DNA from: Streptosporangium sandarakinum
GTDB taxonomy: Bacteria; Actinomycetota; Actinomycetes; Streptosporangiales; Streptosporangiaceae
NCBI RefSeq assembly: GCF_013409935.1
Contig: NZ_JACCCO010000001.1
Coordinates: 1,240,001-1,304,000 of the forward strand
Direction: 5' to 3'
Length of the DNA: 64,000 bases
Shown: positions 60,319-64,000 of the stretch, piece after piece
Layout of the letters: each line of letters begins with the position of its first letter
How positions within the stretch are numbered: the stretch's first letter is position 1
Translations under genes and position numbers: made by a program
Notes under the pieces: model-generated
Told to the model about the DNA's origin: nothing
The model's input: the letters and a program-made list of their open reading frames with translations, nothing else
Database searches by the model: none

Positions 60319-62075
60319 GTCTCACAGGGGTGGCCGCAGTAGCCGCAGAACCGGTGCGCGGGCCCCAGCCGCATGCCGCAGGCGGTGCAGTACCGCTGCG
60401 GGCCCGTTCCGGTGGGCCGGGTCTCCTGCTCGGAGAGGGTGCCGGGGCCGCGACCCTCCGCCGCCCCGCCGCCGGTCTCCGCGCTCCGGGCACCCGTCCC
60501 GCCTGTGTCCGCGCTCCGGGCGCCCGTCCCGCCGGTCTCCGCGCTCCGGGCGCCCGTCCCGCCGGTCTCCGCGCTCCGGGCGCCCGTCCCGCCCGGGTCC
60601 GCTCCGGGGTCGCGGGCGACCAGCACCGAACGGCCGGGGCCGGAGGGCGTCCTGGGCAGCGCGGGGAAGGACCGGTTGACCGCCACCGTGGGGTCGGCCG
60701 CCTCCGCGGGCGGCCGGAACGGCGGCGGGACGGGCGTCGGCGGCCCCGCCACCTCGGTCTCCTCCCCGGAAGGCCCCTCGGACGTCCCGGACGCCCCGGA
60801 CTTTCCGGATGCCCCGGGCGCCTCCGTCGCGGCGCCGCGGCGCCAGAGCAGCAGCGCGGCGGCCAGCACCGCGGCCACCAGCACGCCGCCTGCCGCGAGG
60901 AACATCCACAGGGGCGGTCCGCGACGGTCGTCGGCCAGGGAGGACCGCGCCTGGGCGGCGCCCTTGTCCTCGGCGGTGCCGCGCTTGGCCTGGGCCTCCT
61001 TCAGGCGGGTCGCGGCCACGGTGTGCCCCGGGTACAGCTCCAGGACCCGCTGGAAGGCCGGTACGGCGTCGCCGTAGTAGCCGGTGTGGAAGCGGGTCAG
61101 CGCCTGCTCGAAGGCGGCGTCGATCGGGCCGCGCCGGGGCGTGACCCGGGCCTCGGCCAGCGCCCTGGCCACCTCGCGGATGCCGAGCATCCGGGCGTCG
61201 TCACCGCCGCCGGCCAGCAGCCCGACGACCTCGCCCTTGTGGTCCTCGATCACCGGCCCGCCGAGCAGACCCCGGTCGATGAGGGCGCCCAGCTTCTTCG
61301 GCTCGTCGGCCTTGCCCTCCGGGTCCTTGAAGCGCCGGCCGCCCTCGCCCGCGCCGCCGGCGCGCAGGTGTGCGATGTCCACGGTCTCCGGCAGGTTCGC
61401 GGCGGGCCGCCCGGTGAAACCGGCGACCGACACCGGCGAGCCCTCCTTGTCGGGCACCGAGGCCGCCAGCGGGGCCGTGGGCATGCCCGTGCCGCCGTCG
61501 GCGCGGCCGGCCGGGGCCAGCACGGCGGGACCGTCGGGGCTGTCGGCGGTGGTGACGATCTCCGCCTTGAACCCCTTCCGGTCGGGGGGAGAGATGTTCG
61601 GGAACACGCGGATCTCGGTGGTCACGTCGAAGATGCAGGTCGCCGTGGGCCGCTTGGGCGGATAGCACTCCTGCAGGTGGTGGTCGATCCGGTCGTCCTT
61701 GGCGTGGTGCCGCTCGAAGTCGGCGGGGATCTTGACCTTGTGGTGCTCGGCGAAGATCCTGTTCGCGGCGTAGACCTCGACGTCCTTGGCGCTCTTGACC
61801 ACCCGGGTGAGGGTGACGACGGTGCCCTCGGGGGTGACGACCGTCCCGGTGCCGGAACCGATCGGCACCTCGTAGCTCCGCTCGACGTGGACGAGCTCGC
61901 CGATGTGGTCGAGCAGTGTGACGTCGACGCGCGCCGTCGCCTCGACCCGCACGACCGCGGGGGTCACCAGATCGGTGATCCCGCTGGGATGCTCGTGCGC
62001 CAGCGCGGGCGCCGTCATGGCGACGACCACACCGAGGCCGCCGAGGAACACCAGAGCCGAGCCCAACCGCCGCAT
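60315..62075 (-). CDS. Trypsin-like serine protease fold protein, apparently inactive, with TPR, TM and zinc ribbon
   Basis: A 586-residue protein with a signal peptide (MRRLGSALV to ALAHEHP) and an outer trypsin-like fold (about 30-320). Where the catalytic His motif (usually TNAHV) should be, GTVVTLTRVV is seen, and the GxSGGP of the Ser is GLLGGP, so the triad is lost. A TPR-like segment (about 320-365), one membrane helix (about 395-415), a long cytosolic linker with four 10-residue repeats and a C-terminal zinc ribbon (YCTACG, FCGYCG) follow. It is coupled to the Ser/Thr kinase gene and may be the sensor or scaffold for it. Confidence 0.85.
   Translation of the reverse strand: MRRLGSALVFLGGLGVVVAMTAPALAHEHPSGITDLVTPAVVRVEATARVDVTLLDHIGELVHVERSYEVPIGSGTGTVVTPEGTVVTLTRVVKSAKDVEVYAANRIFAEHHKVKIPADFERHHAKDDRIDHHLQECYPPKRPTATCIFDVTTEIRVFPNISPPDRKGFKAEIVTTADSPDGPAVLAPAGRADGGTGMPTAPLAASVPDKEGSPVSVAGFTGRPAANLPETVDIAHLRAGGAGEGGRRFKDPEGKADEPKKLGALIDRGLLGGPVIEDHKGEVVGLLAGGGDDARMLGIREVARALAEARVTPRRGPIDAAFEQALTRFHTGYYGDAVPAFQRVLELYPGHTVAATRLKEAQAKRGTAEDKGAAQARSSLADDRRGPPLWMFLAAGGVLVAAVLAAALLLWRRGAATEAPGASGKSGASGTSEGPSGEETEVAGPPTPVPPPFRPPAEAADPTVAVNRSFPALPRTPSGPGRSVLVARDPGADPGGTGARSAETGGTGARSAETGGTGARSADTGGTGARSAETGGGAAEGRGPGTLSEQETRPTGTGPQRYCTACGMRLGPAHRFCGYCGHPCET
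60481..60600. repeat. Four perfect-length 30-bp repeats in the pseudoprotease gene
   Basis: Four 30-base units (60481-60510, 60511-60540, 60541-60570, 60571-60600) encode 10-residue units like GGTGARSAET in the linker between membrane helix and zinc ribbon. Units differ by only a few bases. Confidence 0.9.
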
Positions 62076-62249
62076 GGCCACTCCACAGGGGGGATAAGGA
62101 CAGCCTGGCAACCGTAGAGCAGAAGTCAAGGGCGCGGAAGGGATACGGAGGGAATCCGTCCGCTCACACCCGGGAAGCCCGGTCCCACCTGGCCGGGAGG
62201 GCCCGGTCCAGGGGCCGGGGAGCACCGGCCCGCGGGACGGCCGCCGGGG

Positions 62250-62846
62250 TCAGCCGCGGGGTCGCAGGAGCACCGCCGGGTCGAAGCCCACCTCGAAGGG
62301 GGCCACCAGTCTCGCGGTCTCACCGGCCTCGTGTTTCACCGCGGGCTTGTACTCGTCGTCGGCCAGCTCGTGAACGTACAGGCACGGACCCTCGGCGAGT
62401 TCGATCCGCCAGTAGAAGGGGATCCCGGCGGCGGCGTAGGCCGAACGCTTCATGTGCCGGTCGCGCTTACGGGTGGTCGGGCTGACCAGCTCCACGGCCA
62501 GGAGGATGTCGTCGGGGGCGAACATGAGCTCCGTCTCCTCGACGGCCTCGGTCGGCACCACGACGAGGTCGGGGATGAAGAAGTCTCGGGGGCCGATCCC
62601 GAGGTTGGCCTCCGGCAGCGGCTCGAACTCCGGCGGCGCAGCGTCCTCAAGAAGCCTCAGCAGGCGGGCGAGGGCGCGCTGGTGCATGGGGGTGGGAGAA
62701 GGGCTCACCAGAAGGCTCCCGTCGAAGAGCTCGTAGCGGTTCCCGTCGTCGGGGAACGTCAGCAGGTCGTCGACGCTGAACGGCGGTTTTCCGCGGAGAA
62801 CCGTCCGTTCGGGGGCGTGCCCTGTCGTAGGTTCTGTCGTCGCCAT
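62250..62846 (-). CDS. Uma2 family (DUF820) restriction endonuclease-like protein
   Basis: A 198-residue protein of the Uma2/DUF820 family, with a PD-(D/E)XK-like core: GIGPRDFFIPDLVVV (Pro-Asp), and ILLAVELVSPTTRKRDRHMK (Glu-x-x-Ser with Lys). The family is nuclease-like, but its cell role is unclear. The ATG at 62846 has AGG eight bases upstream; a GTG nine bases earlier is possible. Single gene, between the pseudoprotease and the CbiZ gene. Confidence 0.9.
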   Translation of the reverse strand: MATTEPTTGHAPERTVLRGKPPFSVDDLLTFPDDGNRYELFDGSLLVSPSPTPMHQRALARLLRLLEDAAPPEFEPLPEANLGIGPRDFFIPDLVVVPTEAVEETELMFAPDDILLAVELVSPTTRKRDRHMKRSAYAAAGIPFYWRIELAEGPCLYVHELADDEYKPAVKHEAGETARLVAPFEVGFDPAVLLRPRG

Positions 62847-62885
62847 AGCGGTCACCTGCCCAAGTATCGGGAGTCCGGCCCTCGC

Positions 62886-63563
62886 TCACATGGTAGTTCC
62901 GGAAACCTCCTCACCCCGGGTAATGCTCCGGTCACGCCCCGCCCAGTCGCGGGCGCCTCGCCGTACGGCGGAGTGGACGGCGCGGGCGACGCGGGCGCCC
63001 CAGAGCGAGCGCGGGCCGCCGAACGGCTCCTCGGGCCCGTCGTCGCGTACGGCCACACAGACCGCGTCGGAGGCGGTGCCCGTGCAGGGGAACCCCTCCT
63101 CGACGAGCGCCTGGGTCTTGGCCTCGGTCACCGTCATGACCGTGTTGACCAGGGCCGCGTCGCTCATCGCGACCGGCACGGCCACGATGATGTTGATCGT
63201 GCCGGGCAGGTGCATCGGGGCCAGTTCCGGGTCGGCGGCGCCCTCGGGGGCGGCGGCCCAGGTCGGGACGCGCAGCCCGGTGGTGGCGGCCACCTCCACT
63301 CCCCCGTCGACGGCCCGGGTGAACCTCTCGACGGACGCGGCGGTCAGCATGCCGACGCCGCGGCCCGGCGGGGCCATCTCCAGCAGGTGGGCGACCGGGT
63401 CCATCCGCGCGTAGCCGCCCGGGACCTGGGCGTTGAGCACCCACTCCACCGGGCCGATGCCGCCGCCGACCATGGCCGAGGAGATCGCCCGCCAGCCGGG
63501 GCCGAACTTCCACAGCAGCGAGGCGAGCCGTACCCCGTCCTCGACACGGTGACTCAGCAGCAC
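62886..63563 (-). CDS. cbiZ: Adenosylcobinamide amidohydrolase CbiZ
   Basis: A 225-residue protein of the CbiZ family, which cleaves the amide of adenosylcobinamide so that cells can salvage incomplete corrinoids for B12. Recognised by SSAMVGGGIGPVEWVLN, GMLTAASVE, TGTASDAVCVA and TVTEAKTQALVEEG. The GTG at 63563 has AGGAGG five bases upstream. It follows the ABC ATPase gene by 25 bases; the combination of corrinoid transporter and CbiZ is common. Confidence 0.92.
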   Translation of the reverse strand: MLLSHRVEDGVRLASLLWKFGPGWRAISSAMVGGGIGPVEWVLNAQVPGGYARMDPVAHLLEMAPPGRGVGMLTAASVERFTRAVDGGVEVAATTGLRVPTWAAAPEGAADPELAPMHLPGTINIIVAVPVAMSDAALVNTVMTVTEAKTQALVEEGFPCTGTASDAVCVAVRDDGPEEPFGGPRSLWGARVARAVHSAVRRGARDWAGRDRSITRGEEVSGTTM

Positions 63564-63588
63564 GGGCCCTCCTGGGGAACGCGGTGGA

Positions 63589-64000
63589 TCAGCGGCACGG
63601 GTCCTCCCCGCGGGCACCGGGCCCGGACGGCGTGTCCGGATGTCCCTCCCGGTCCGTACGGTCCTCCCGATCCAGGCGGTCCGAGCGGTCCTCCCGGTCC
63701 GGACGGCCTCGCCGTCCGGGGCGGCCGGGCCGTTCCAGGTGGACCTGCGGCCGGCCCCAAGGGTCCGTCTCGACGCGGACATGGGCGTCGAAGTGCTCGG
63801 CGATCAGCTCGCCGGTCAGCACCTCCGCCGGGGAGCCCGACGCGGCGACCCGGCCCCCGGCGACCAGCGTCATCATGTCGGCGTACTGGCCGGCGACGCC
63901 CAGGTCGTGCAGGGTCGTGACCACGGTCAGCCCGTCGGCGAGCCGGAGCCGGTCGACCAGCTCCAGGACCTGTTGCTGGTGCCCCAGGTCGAGGGCGGTG
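63589..64000 (-). CDS. ABC transporter ATP-binding protein, 3' part only (B12/iron type)
   Basis: The last 136 codons of an ABC ATPase are seen, from TALDLGHQQQVLELV (D-loop) through TVVTTLHDLGVAGQYAD (H-loop) and VAASGSPAEVLTGELIAEHF; the Walker A and B parts lie beyond the right edge. The type fits BtuD/FecE-like siderophore or cobalamin importers, and the next gene cbiZ argues for corrinoids. The C-terminal 45 residues are a strongly charged, low-complexity tail (DREDRSDRLDREDRTDREG) not expected for the family. Confidence 0.88.
   Translation of the reverse strand, partial: TALDLGHQQQVLELVDRLRLADGLTVVTTLHDLGVAGQYADMMTLVAGGRVAASGSPAEVLTGELIAEHFDAHVRVETDPWGRPQVHLERPGRPGRRGRPDREDRSDRLDREDRTDREGHPDTPSGPGARGEDPCR

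Overview
The window is very GC-rich, with GTG starts, frequent 4-base GTGA/ATGA gene overlaps and typical actinomycete families: an F420-dependent oxidoreductase, a SARP/NB-ARC/TPR regulator, an ECF42 sigma factor with a DGPF-domain partner, a Ser/Thr kinase with one membrane anchor, and VKOR plus DsbA. This points to a filamentous actinobacterium, probably of the Streptosporangiaceae or a relative. That placement is inference from gene content. No rRNA, tRNA, CRISPR array or prophage was seen. The only mobile element is a TnpB-only insertion at about 47.3-48.67 kb.

Layout. 0-5 kb: a partial lipoprotein, a membrane-anchored beta-helix protein, and a DHA2 efflux pump with its TetR regulator behind a repeat-rich promoter. 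5-9.5 kb: an MFS exporter, panB, a threonine-dehydratase-like enzyme and a Met/Cys trans-sulfuration enzyme. 9.8-13.4 kb: an ABC exporter plus a NarL-type two-component system in one operon. 13.4-19.4 kb: F420:NADP oxidoreductase, map, an orphan HATPase, and copC with a copD-ctaG fusion. 19.5-24.7 kb: a regulatory island with an XRE-TPR regulator, a divergent gene for a small secreted peptide with its own terminator, and a SARP regulator. 24.7-30.3 kb: purine catabolism (PucR regulator, xanthine-dehydrogenase Mo subunit, purine permease). 30.4-36.8 kb: an Excalibur-domain membrane protein, alanine dehydrogenase, an oxidative-folding pair (VKOR, DsbA), DUF3105, DUF305 and DUF3467 genes. 37-42.1 kb: tryptophanyl-tRNA synthetase behind a leader-peptide attenuator, threonine aldolase, an SDR and a DUF6421 protein. 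42.4-47.3 kb: an ECF42 sigma operon, then small kinases, a phosphotransferase and a VOC protein. 47.3-49.4 kb: the TnpB element and a hypothetical gene. 49.6-53.1 kb: a PiT phosphate transporter with its PhoU-like partner, and a methyltransferase/TetR pair with a clear promoter-operator. 53.2-55.5 kb: an alpha/beta hydrolase, GbsR/MarR regulator and O-methyltransferase operon with a long palindromic operator. 55.9-64 kb: a membrane protein, a second NarL-type two-component system, a Ser/Thr kinase coupled to an apparently dead trypsin-like protein, a Uma2 protein, and the end of a corrinoid-salvage operon (ABC ATPase, CbiZ).

Themes. (1) Candidate peptide signalling at 19.5-21.1 kb: a TPR regulator, a secreted small peptide and a hairpin terminator, beside a SARP regulator. 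(2) A transcription attenuator upstream of trpS whose likely promoter lies inside the preceding gene. (3) Many short tandem repeats in genes (21-bp x5 in the ECF42 gene, 30-bp x4 in the pseudoprotease, 33-bp in pucR) and between genes (17-bp x8, 44-bp x2, 9-bp x5), suggesting active replication slippage in this genome.
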